Below, piece after piece: positions 54,535 through 64,000 of a stretch of 64,000 nucleotides of DNA; the first letter of the stretch is position 1, and the number at the start of each line of letters is the position of its first letter. Source of the DNA: Aplectana chamaeleonis (lineage: Eukaryota; Nematoda; Chromadorea; Rhabditida; Cosmocercidae). The notes beneath the pieces are model-generated. The model was not told the origin of the DNA and made no database searches. It saw only the letters and a program-made list of their open reading frames with translations. The translations under genes were made by a program, and so were the position numbers. The stretch is taken from the NCBI GenBank assembly GCA_029168955.1, contig JAPDOI010001311.1:62001-126000 (forward strand). Direction: 5' to 3'.

Positions 54535-55439
54535 TCACAACCGTGAAGTTCTGGAGCCACGTGTTATTTTGCTTACAGTGTTATATCGGGCGATGTGAAA
54601 CTCTGGCTGCTTTCCATCCATTTGGTTTTCGAAGTTAATGCTCAAACCGATTTCTTTCGATTCATCTGCAAGCATCTGCGCCAGCTCTTGGAGATCTCTC
54701 CTATTTTCAGCTAAAAGCACCACATCGTCCGCAAATGCAAGGTATGGTAGACGTCTTCCTCTAAGCAGAACCCCAGACTCGATCTATCCAGTTTGTTCAA
54801 TACATGTTGTAGAGTGAGAATGAAGAGAAGTGGTGAAAGCGAATCGCCTTTCCTGATCCCTCGTTGTATGTTGAGCTTGGCCTCATGGTTTCCAACTTTC
54901 ACAGCTGCGCTCCCACTTGCGTAAAGAAGCTGAAAGGTTTTTATGATGTCGTTGTCGATCCCATATGAGTCTAAAATACGCCATATTGCTAGAAGTTCAA
55001 TAGTGTCAAACGCTTTGCGAAAATCTACGAACATCATGCAAGCACAGGAGTTAAACTCGTACGTTTTTTCAAGTATAGTGCTCACCGTGTGGATATGATC
55101 AATGGTTGAAAAGTTTTTGCGAAAGCCAGCTTGTTGATAAGGGAGTAGGGCATTGTCTTCGGCAAACCTTTCCAGACGTTTGTGCACTATTTTTGTCATG
55201 ACTTTGTATAGCGTAGAAAGTAGTGAAATTGGCCGGTAGTTAGCAATGCTTGTTGGGTCTCCTTTTTTGAAGAGCAGAATGGTATCAGCAAAACTCATCT
55301 TCTTTGGCACGGTCTTGGTTGCAACAATGGCATTGAAGAATTCGGTTAGGGGGTGAGCGAGGATTCGGGAGAGGGGACGGAGGGCGTGGGATTGGACGAG
55401 ATCAGATCCTGGAGCTGACTTGTGCTTTCTTGTTTTCAT
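54535..55439 (-). pseudogene. RTE-like reverse transcriptase, RT core
   Basis: Motifs on the minus strand: KSAPGSDLVQ, then FKKGDPTSIANYRPISLLST, YKVMTKIVHKRL, QQAGFRKNFSTIDHIHT, MMFVDFRKAFDTIE (motif A), QRGIRKGDSLSPLLFILTL (motif B) and, after a frameshift near 54740, LAFADDVVLLAEN (FADD at 54724-54735, minus) with LSINFE. This is the RTE pattern. The reading resumes only at about 53640, after the nested insertion. Confidence 0.85.
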
Positions 55440-55446
55440 TGCTTCT

Positions 55447-55946
55447 TAGACTTCGCTTTCGTTGAATCTGAGTGTTATATCATCAACTGGGGGAAGTTGA
55501 GAGCCATTCATTGAGTGATAAAGATCGTTGTAGAAATTTCTTATCACGTCAGCAGCTTCTGCTTCATGATCAAGGGCATAGTATAGCAAGTATTTACAAT
55601 ATATTTTGTCGTAGGATTTTGTCAAAACGCTAGGAATGCCCATTTCACCTTTAGTTATAGAGAAAAGTTTGAATCTCGAGCGGCTCATAAGTATAGCAGC
55701 ACTTGAGCAACATGGAAATTTCTCACGATGATGGTCAGAATGAGCCATTTTCACGGGCATTTTCATGAAACTGGTTCGAGGTGATGCTATTTGTCCACTT
55801 TCCCGGTGAGCTTCACCTGAATTCTGACGGAAAAGCCCAAGTTCTCTCCTTCCATAATGCTGGACGTGGAATTCGATTGTTTCCAGCCACCTAGGACGAC
55901 CAGCTGGATGTAGTCTCAAGTTCGTGCCAGATCCTGAGCCGCTCAA
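55447..55946 (-). other. Unrecognised frame shared by both composite copies
   Basis: Minus-strand frame beginning MSGSGSGTNLRLHPAGRPRW, nearly identical to 44320-44680 in the left copy until the LINE boundary at 55596. Downstream the frame reads on into LINE sequence by chance. No domain recognised. Conservation between copies is expected from recent common origin and does not show function. Confidence 0.3.
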
Positions 55947-56961
55947 CGTCCGTTGTCGCCCAGACGTCTCATGGAGCTGGGAAGCGAGATATTACACGGC
56001 GAGTTCCCAGTGATATGGTGTCAATCTCAACGACTAACTACGAATTGTCGCTGAGTTTTTTCGAATTGTCGCTGAGATTCCGGAGTAGGGCACGGCTAAG
56101 CAGCACTGTGAAGTTCGCATCGCATAAACCGCGCATAACTCAACTGAACTCAACTAAGCTAAACCAAACTAGACCGAAGCAGACCACAAATTTCGCGGCA
56201 ATTTAGCGGGTATTTTGCGGCTATTTCACGGCGAGCATTATTTGGCGACTATTTCGCAGCCAGCATTATTTAGCGGCTATTTCGCGACTATTACTCGGGA
56301 AAAAGGCATTTTGCGTCTGTTTCGCGGCTATTTCTCGGTCATAACTCAGAGTACACGCTCGTAAACGTGGTTGAGATAACTACGGAAATATGATGGTATG
56401 GCTCAGAATCAGGAGTATGCGGCAATTGCCGTTTGCCGATTGCCGGCCATTTTTGGGGTTTGCCGTTGCCGTTGCCTTTTGCCGAAATTTTCGATCAGAA
56501 CGGCAAATGTTCGGCAAAAATGCGTTAAAACCACAGGGCCTGGTGTGCGCCCTCACCTCAGATTCTGTATTGGTCAGCGATTCGAAGCTGCATAAAAAAT
56601 TTTTCTGGCTAGTTCCAGCTAAAGATATTTTGACTCGGTTATCAGAGGAGTTTGTTTAGGTTCTAAGTTGGGAGCCTCTAAATCTCTCTCTTTAATCATG
56701 AAATTTTCAACCCCTTAGAAATTCCGGAATCTCAAAAAAGTTTTTCCAGAAGCATACCGATTCCTGCTAGTTCCGAAATTGCAAAATCAAATGGTACAGA
56801 AGCTTTGGCGTGGAAGCATCTCTTTTTAGACATATGAGCCATTTGAGAACTCGTGTAAAGTAGGCCCGCTTATCGTCGGTTGGTTGGCTGATGGTAATAA
56901 ATGGGGCAGGAAAATGATCAATCCTGGCTTTTTAAATATTGAACAATGTTCACAGCGGTCG

Positions 56962-57406
56962 TTAAAGGCAGTGTCCACGATAATTTTCGTCCTCAGTTCT
57001 TGGCCGGAAATCGAAATTTCAGGGTCTCATTGGAGCATTGGGGTCGAAAGGACGAACGAAAACGAGCCCGAAAGAGCTCCGTACGGCTCCGAAGTCCGCT
57101 CGCGCTAGCCCTTCCGCTCGCGTTCGAGTTTTCCGAGGAACATTTGGTCCGCTTCTACACTAGCATTGGAGCGCGAGCGCGGCTAAGTTTTATCATTAGG
57201 CCGCATTTGCACACGCTGTCTACTTCAGGCCCATGCCCGCGCAACTGACCCACCGCTGAAATGTGGCATTCAAGAAGAAGAGCTAATTTTGGATGTTTCG
57301 CAGCGTTTTTCATGATTCTTTCTTCACTGATGAAACAGTCAGACTCTAAACCTTCGTTTTCTGGTGGAAACTCGAAAACGATTTTTATCGTGGACACTGC
57401 CTTTAA
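56962..57406. mobile_element. TTAA MITE, copy E (inside right copy)
   Basis: TTAAAGGCAGTGTCCACGAT to ATCGTGGACACTGCCTTTAA. Inverted ortholog of copy D. Confidence 0.85.
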
Positions 57407-59319
57407 GGGTAGTGTTCAATAATATTTTCGATGCCGAGATGATTAGCTGTAACGAAGGGATGACGGGGCTATCGCAGCGAGGGGCACTTGGCTACGCCTA
57501 TTTTTCTGCTCCACAACTACTCTACTAATTCTGGAATGGGAGGAAAACCCTCAGTTGGTTCTCAAATTGCGCGGCGGAGCGAAAAAAAGGGCATGGGCGA
57601 GTGGGATTGCTAAGTGCCTCATTCCCCGCTGCGATAGCACCGGGTTGACTCCTTGGCAGAGCTGAGTTTTTTATGAAATGGTGTAGAGTTGAAAAAACGA
57701 AAAATCTTCGGAGGCAACGATTGAAACCGTCTTCAAAATTTTTACCTGAAATCAAAATGTCCGAGGCCCATTGCAACAACAGTGTCGAAAACCTGCTCAA
57801 AACGAGCAATCAATATAAGTATACGGCCAAGAAGTTTGAATGTGGTGTGCTTGCCCCACCCACTTCCTCGGTAACCACAGGGGAAGTGGGTGGGGCGGGC
57901 ACACCGCATTCATGTTTCGGGGCCGCATAGAGTGATTGATTGTTTGTTTTTAGTCGACGTTGTTGTTGTATTGGGCCTCGTGCCGGCTTGTTGGCTGAAT
58001 ACACAGAATGAAAAACGCTCAAGAGCAGTCGGCTGGCTAAACGCTCCGCGCGCGGCGCTCCAGCGACGACGTGGGCGCAACGACTTTCTGTCGCGCGCGT
58101 CGCATGTACCAGTCGAATTATCACCAGGTGCCTCTCATTCTGTGTATTAGATCAGCATGCCCCTTCGAAGCTTTTGATTTTTGGCTAAAACTCCAAGGCT
58201 GTTTTTATCGTGCAGTTTGTCTTCAACTTGACCAGTCGCACTCCACTTTTTTAGCCTCACGAATTAGGCCATCTAGGCGTGATTTCAAGTGAGCGAAAAA
58301 AACACTGAGCCTATCACTTGCTACTAACTGTAAAAATTGTGAATGACTCCGGTCATAACCTAAAATGCGCGCTGCTGATCGCGGTGTGGACTGTCTTCCT
58401 CCTTTCCTTCCTTTCGACCAATCAACGCGTATTCATCCATCTATTCGCACCTGATTGTGGTACCGGTATCGACCACAGTCTTTGGGTCGGCGCACACTCC
58501 CTCCGCACCAATCTGTCTTACGCTTTGCTGCACGCGCCCGGCAGGGCTGGTCACGCGTCCCGGTTAACCTTAGGGGGGCGCATATTGGACGTTGCAGAGA
58601 GGGCAAAGGGGGGTGCCTAAACCGAACACCAAAAAAAAAACAACGAGGTGCATGTTCTGTCGAATTTCAGGAAAAAAATTTACACTATTCTTCTGATTTG
58701 CCATACTTCTCCGCTTTTAGGCCAACGCTTAAAGAATCCAAATTATTGATAGAGATGCATGTTGTGTTCGCAATAATTCATGGTTGCTGTCGAAGTTTGT
58801 TTTGATGAAGGAATGAACACCCTTCTGTTATCTTGTAGCAAGTAAGGGCTGATGTAGCGTGTACATGTAGCCACTGTTGCTTTGGTTCAACGTTCATTGA
58901 TTACGCGGGTGGCTACCGATTCGAGGCAAAGATACAAAGACAGGGCCCAGGAAAGCTATTGTTAAAGTTAAAAAAAAGATTAGCGAACTGATGTATAGCC
59001 TATGTCGCTCATTTTGAGCCGTTCGAAGCAAGGCTTATCGGGCTTATCATGTCAAAATCTCCTTATCACTGTTATATTTTGCCAAGACCGAACGTTGCGC
59101 TGCTTACTCCGCCCTACCCATCCGAGCAGGCTAGGCTTTATTTCGACAGTTTAAAAGTACAGATAGCACAGTCAGTATCACAACTAGTCAATAGATTTTA
59201 ATGCATGAGAATGTGACTTAATAAGAGAGCCAAATGTAACAATTGAAGACTGCAAGTTCCTAAAAAAGAAGCGAATGACCGTGCCGTCCTCATTGAGAAG
59301 TACCCTGTACATAAAAACC

Positions 59320-60185
59320 CGAGTTTTATCCACCTTGAATGCCGCAATCTCTCATAGATTAGGCTAGCCGTGCGATAAGGTGTTTCTCCGCAGCTACACA
59401 GCGCGCACTGCAGTGGACGCGCACACAATATTAATTAAAAAATGTATTTTATTACAGAACGGGGCGGAGAAAATGATTGAAACTGGAGTAAATAGAAGAA
59501 GGCAGAAATAGGATACTTTCAATGTATCCACTATAGAGTTTTAATGTAAACAAACTAAGTTGGAGCGGAGCGGAGTTTCGGTTTTGATAAGGTTCATTCA
59601 AATGAACCTAGTTATTAAAAACACCAATAAACCTGAGAACTAAGAGCATTGAGAGAAAGAGGAGAATCGGGCAAACATTTTAGTAGCAATAGGTTTGATA
59701 TTCAATGTGACTTGAGGACCCTAAGACTCGTCCCGGTTTTCAGGGTAAAACCGGGACGAGATTTAAGGTCCTTAAATCACATTAAAACTCGATCCTATTA
59801 AAACTAAAATGTTTGCCAGATTCTCATCTTTCTCACAATATCCTTTGCTCTCTTGTTTAATGCTACATTTGATCAACTAGGTTCGTTTGAAGGAACCTTG
59901 TCACGGCTAAATATTTACACCCACTCTAACTTTGTTTATTTACATTAAATTTCTGAAATGGGTACATACAGAATAGACTACCTTTACCTTCTCCCATTTC
60001 CTTCAGTTTCAATCCTTTTCTTCTTCCCGTTCTGTAATAAAATACATTTTTTATTAATATTGTGTGCGCGTCCACTCCCGTGTGCGCTGTGTAGCTGCGT
60101 ACAAACACCGTATCGCACGGCAGGCCGAGTCTCTAAGGGATTGCGGCATTCCAGGAGGGTAAAACTCTTGTTTTCCACTCCCTAC
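59320..60185. repeat. Long fold-back, right copy
   Basis: Inverted ortholog of 40110-40985, centre at about 59742 (CTCGTCCCGGTTTTCAGGGT / AAAACCGGGACGAG). Confidence 0.8.
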
Positions 60186-61018
60186 GCATCAAATGAATCC
60201 TAACATTGTTCCACAACACAAAATAGTTCTGATTTCCACATCAGAACAACCAAACAAAGACTATCTAATCCTTCTGCTCCTTCATAGGTTTATGAAAACA
60301 TTCGACAGAAAACATTAAATATCGCAATAGTAGTAGTTCTGTTGGTTGTAATTGTTCAATTGTTTTGTAATAATTTTTTTTTCATCTTTTGTCATAACTT
60401 ACCGTCTTACTAACAAATTTTCCTCATGGGATTGTTTTGATGTTTAGAAATTACACTACCTTTTTTGTTGACATTTTCGGAATTTTCTATATTCAGTGCT
60501 TTTCTTTGAATTCTTGTTTATCAAAATCAGGAAGTGAAAATCATGGCTGTTGTGCTCAACTTTTTTGGAAAATAGCCGGTTTCGATTTTCCATAGGGGGG
60601 TGCCTGAAAATTACCGGGCTAAGGGGGGTGCATATTAAGAATCGCCATGCCGGGACGTGTGCCCAGCCCTGGTGCCCGGACCGACTAGGCTGGGTCGCGC
60701 AATCAAACGGCCTCGTTGAACTTGATAGAAGCTCCTATACTATCACACACAAAACAGCGCTACTGTAGTTCTCTGATCACCTGAGGCTTGCAAATAGCTT
60801 TTGATATATGGGATTTTCCCTTCCTGTAAAGGCTAGTTAAACGCCAGATACATAGTAACTGACAGGTATTGCATGGTTTACCACACGACTAATCAAATGT
60901 GGGTGTATTATAGCACAGAACATCTTTTGCCGTTTGCCGTTTGCCGGCCATTTTCGGGGTTTGCCGTTGCCGTTGCCGTTTGCCGAAATTTCCATTTCTT
61001 TTGCCGCACACCCCTGCT

Positions 61019-61366
61019 CAGAACACAACGCCTACGTATTTTGAAGCGTCAAAAACTACCCACAATGACGCTACATGAGTGAGAAGTTGGCCCCGCCCCT
61101 GTATCTGCCCGCCCTTGTATTTGCGTCTTCCTTCAAAAAAGGGGTGCTGGGCCATTCCCACCATCGGCGACGCTTGTGGGTGGTACAATAGGTACAATAG
61201 GTAAACCGCAAACGTCACCGACGGTGGAAATTGACCAGCACCCCTGTTTAGGAGGACGCGAATGCAGGGGCGGGCTGATACAGGTGTGGGGCCGACTCCT
61301 CAGTCGTGTAGCGTCACTTTTGGTCGTTTTTGACGCTTCAGGATGCGTAGGCGTTGTGTTCTGAGC
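61019..61366. mobile_element. Fold-back, right copy
   Basis: Inverted ortholog of 38936-39273. Arms begin CAGAACACAACGCCTACG and end CGTAGGCGTTGTGTTCTGAG. Confidence 0.8.
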
Positions 61367-61544
61367 CATGCCATTCAACTTCCGCAGTTAGTATCTCAAC
61401 CACGTTTACGAGCGTGTATGCTGAATTTAAGTGACAAGACTGCAGCCGGTTCAATTACCCAAGTATGCGGTACATTGGCCCCGCCCAGCATCTGGAAGCC
61501 CTGCCCATCCGGTGGCGGCCTCACTGGAGGTTGGGCGACCCAGC

Positions 61545-61665
61545 CGCGACGCGTGGGTGTACCGACCGCGACGCGTGTTGGTGTGCCGACCGCGATGCGT
61601 GTAGGTGTGCTGACCGCGATGCGTGTCGATGCGCCGACCGCGATGCGGGTGGGTGCAAAGTAGTT
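61545..61665. repeat. CG-rich tandem repeat, right copy
   Basis: Units of about 30 bp such as GACCGCGATGCGTGTAGGTG repeat four to five times. The ortholog is 38640-38755. Frames on both strands are open because of the CG-rich units. Confidence 0.75.
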
Positions 61666-62137
61666 CCTAAGCCACATAAAGGCCTTGCAGGATGTGAACC
61701 GCTACTAAATAGGCCGCTAAACGCGACATGTCAAAATGTCAACAGCCCGACACCAGGCGGGCATCGCTGGGCAACGGGCAGTTGTCAGGCTTACAATGCG
61801 AGCGATTTGAGTTGTCAAGAGGGTGCAGTTTATGAGATGACAACTTCTCAACCTGTTGTCGATGCCCCAGTTTGCCTGAGTGGATTGGATGGGATAGTAC
61901 GCAATAAAGTTGCCCAAATATTCGTTTATTCGAATAATATTCGAATATTCGTATAATTCGAATATTCGAATATTCAAAGAAGTGGATTATTCGGGTTATT
62001 CGAATAATCGAATATTCAAAGAAGTGAAATATTCGTTTATTCGAATAATCGAATAATCGAAGAAGTGGATTATTCGAATTATTCGTTTATTCGAATATTC
62101 AAAAAAAAATTATTCGTTCCAACACTCTATCGGAGAC

Positions 62138-62411
62138 CCGTCTTTTTGGTGTACCTCTATGACAGGTGTACTTCTAATAGGAGGTGTATTTCTAGCATTT
62201 CGACAAACAGACCCCAGATTCGTTTTCAGCACCCTAGAATACCCTTACATACAAGTTTTGAGCAAATCCGATTTCTTTTTCAATACATCCCAAATAACTC
62301 CTGATGATACCCTTACCTTATCGTGGAATTTTAGCAAAGCTCATAACTCAGCGGGGTCAGCGTATCTGCGCCTGGGGAAAGCCACCCTCACTGCCAGGTC
62401 CACGATGTCAT
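62138..62411. other. Right flank of the composite element
   Basis: No gene. The motif AGGTGTACTTCTAAT recurs here (62163) and near 52285, next to the insertion site. Confidence 0.35.
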
Positions 62412-62901
62412 TTAAAGGCAGTGTTCACGATGAGAATCATTTTTCTGTTTTTCCGGCTGTCTTGAAAACGGCCCCATGCTGATTCCAACGATGTCTCTGA
62501 AATCATACAAGACCTGTGAACGCAGGTATGGTCCCTCAAAGATTGAGCTATGGAAACATGGTGGACGAGTTGTCCGAGGCTTGTAACTTCCGTCTTTTGC
62601 AGCCGATGTATGCGAGCTGGCCTGAGTAAAGAGAGATGTTGAGAATGAAGGGAAGAACGGGGCTAATGATTGAAAATCATCGCTCATCTCACGATCTCGA
62701 GCATTCATTTGTTCACGTCGGTGGGCGTGTGATGCGCTTTTGGGGCTTTCAATGCGCTCGAAGTTGCAACTTCGTGCTCTTTTGGGGCTCTTCCTGGCTC
62801 GTTTTCATGCGTTCTTTCGACGTTAACGTTACAGAGTGTCCCTCCACTACCAATCCTAGTGGAATTTCGAAAACTTTTTTCATCGTGAACACTGCCTTTA
62901 A
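62412..62901. mobile_element. TTAA MITE, copy F
   Basis: TTAAAGGCAGTGTTCACGAT to ATCGTGAACACTGCCTTTAA. Close to copy B. Confidence 0.85.
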
Positions 62902-63162
62902 ACGTTGAATCGCAAAATTTTACTGAAGTCTTAGATATGTTTGTAATTCGAAGTTTTCTGAATTTTTGCGACTTTCTCTAGCGTCTGTCTTATACGACGT
63001 ACTCAATGAATGAATGAACTTTTTGAAACCAGCAGCTTGGGGCGTGGTACTGCAACGTTTTACTATAGACAAGAGATACTGACAATACGTTTTGTTTCCG
63101 CAGATCCGACCTACGCTTTGTAACCGCTTGTGAGATGGTCATTCGTTTTTCAAAATCCGATT

Positions 63163-63335
63163 TCAAGGCAGTGCTCACGGTGAGAAAATTGCCCGTTTTT
63201 CGCAGGAAAGTTAACTTTGGGTCCTTCTGAGAATAGTGGGGATGGAAGTAACTCGAAAAACGGCCAGGAATCGTGTGAAAATCTCGTGATCCAGTCGATC
63301 CATTGGATCACCCCGCCCAAGCCATATGGCAGTTG
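63163..63335. mobile_element. TTAA MITE, 5' fragment of the copy C subfamily
   Basis: Starts TCAAGGCAGTGCTCACGGTG (terminal TTAA decayed) and follows the copy C interior (GTGAAAATCTCGTGATCCAG, then CCACCCCGCC-like block). The right half is missing. Confidence 0.65.
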
Positions 63336-64000
63336 TCCATAGTTTCTAGTACCAAAGTAACTGTTGCCGAATTTTAGAATACTCTTTATTTTGGGAAATT
63401 GTCAGATCGAAACATGAGCATCCAACTTTCTTAATTTTTAAAGAGTTTCTGGTACACGAAACAGAAAGCAAAGTCACTTCCCTAACAATGTCAAAGCTCA
63501 AAACAATTTGCGACGTTTGGTCTGACGTTTTGTATGCAGTGCGCGAAACACACCAGCAGGCGTAAATAAATAATAAATGTTTTTTTTAAAGAACTTTTTT
63601 ATTCGGCTTTCAAATGTTCTATAGAGCCGTTTCCCAATAATCCTCTACATTGAGAACTTGCCCACTGAAAAACATAGAAAACTAGAATACGGCTTTCTAT
63701 CGTGGCCACAGCCTCTAAAAAGTTTTGAAAAAAAATCCGCTTATCCCTGGAAACACACGCGAGAGATCTATGGGACCTCGGCTTGGCACAGAATCGGCAT
63801 GTTATAGAATTGAGGTTCGTGAATTCAGGTAAAGTGTGGTCAGATATGTGCTCAAAAATGCAAAAGCCCAAAACTCAAAAAGCTTCTTGAGCTCAAAAAA
63901 TGATTCTAAACTTTCACGCAAAAAAATGATTCAAAACTTCGTCAACATTTAACGCTTATAAGACTGAAGAGGACAAATGTGTCAGTGTTTCCGTAAGAGA
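63336..64000. other. AT-rich end of window, nothing recognised
   Basis: Short frames only; no motif or repeat seen. Confidence 0.35.

Larger units (their letters stand above)
52929..55579 (-). mobile_element. RTE-like LINE inserted into the right composite element
   Basis: Flanked by a 17-bp duplication, AGTATAGCAAGTATTTA, at 52912-52928 and 55580-55596; the left composite element has this sequence once. The 3' end carries a (TAAA)n tail on the minus strand (52929-52951). The RT is on the minus strand. The element is 5'-truncated (no endonuclease domain seen) and interrupted in the middle by about 0.9 kb of other sequence. Confidence 0.88.
56410..61016. mobile_element. Nested hAT-type element, 4.6 kb, right copy
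   Basis: Starts CAGGAGTATGCGGCAATTGC, ends TTTTGCCGCACACCCCTG. The flanks CTCAGAAT (56402-56409) and CTCAGAAC (61017-61024) form a 7/8 target duplication. Same contents as 39276-43855: fold-back at 59320-60185, short palindrome at 57842-57904, TTAA MITE E. Confidence 0.8.
52309..62129 (-). mobile_element. Large composite hAT-type element, right copy (9,821 bp)
   Basis: Starts TAGAGTGTTGCCCGAATATT, ends ATTCGTTCCAACACTCTA. It is flanked by a perfect 8-bp duplication, TCGGAGAC, at 52301-52308 and 62130-62137. It is collinear in reverse with 38169-45283 apart from the RTE-like LINE at 52929-55579, which accounts for the length difference. Confidence 0.88.

Noticed and set aside
38161..62137. 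A single 24-kb inverted segmental duplication or assembly palindrome
   Set aside because: Each arm ends exactly at hAT-type termini with its own different, perfect 8-bp duplication, and the flanks do not match each other.

Overview
The window looks like repeat-rich nuclear DNA of an animal, most probably a clade V (strongylid-type) nematode. Evidence: short introns with a TTTCAG or CTTCAG acceptor in the one spliced gene fragment (75 and 68 bp introns at 4659-4733 and 4786-4853), a Tc3-like transposase relic, Penelope-like elements with YIDD reverse transcriptase and GIY-YIG endonuclease, RTE-like and CR1/T1-like non-LTR retrotransposons, and very many fold-back MITEs. There are no operons, ribosome binding sites, tRNA or rRNA genes, or CRISPR arrays that I can support. 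Species was not determined.

Layout. 1-9.4 kb: a CR1-like RT fragment cut by a TTAA MITE, the 3' exons of one host-like gene (4545-4991), a fold-back MITE directly at its stop, a poly(A) signal, then a 5'-truncated Penelope-like element (about 6.12-8.34 kb) with a MITE in its 3' part. 9.4-15.8 kb: two related 43-bp satellite tracts, a 700-bp repeat split by a 504-bp hAT-type element, CG-rich fold-backs, and a 2.2-kb TIR element full of internal repeats. 15.8-23.2 kb: a diverged repeat in inverted orientation on both sides of a broken CR1-like LINE. The left copy is split by a 2,023-bp hAT-type element with a perfect 8-bp target duplication. 23.2-31.1 kb: RTE-like RT relic, the second copy of the 700-bp repeat, a fold-back, a dead Tc3-like element, and a second Penelope-like element with inverted GIY-YIG-containing ends. 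31-38 kb: mostly non-coding, with several fold-backs and back-to-back TTAA MITEs.

38.2-62.1 kb looks at first like a 24-kb palindrome. It is better read as two insertions of one large non-coding hAT-type composite element in opposite orientation: 38169-45283 with target duplication CTCCCTAC, and 52309-62129 with target duplication TCGGAGAC. Each carries the same nested set: a 335-bp fold-back, a 4.6-kb hAT-type element with a CTCAGAAY-type duplication, a long fold-back, a TTAA MITE, a TA MITE and AATATTCG-rich terminal tracts. The right copy alone received an RTE-like LINE with a 17-bp target duplication. Between them lies a 3.8-kb minisatellite of 21-bp units (46353-50163) that stays open in several frames on both strands and holds a higher-order duplication of about 1.45 kb.

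No intact transposase or other clearly functional protein gene was found. Almost everything here is mobile-element biology, and the nesting gives a readable order of insertions.
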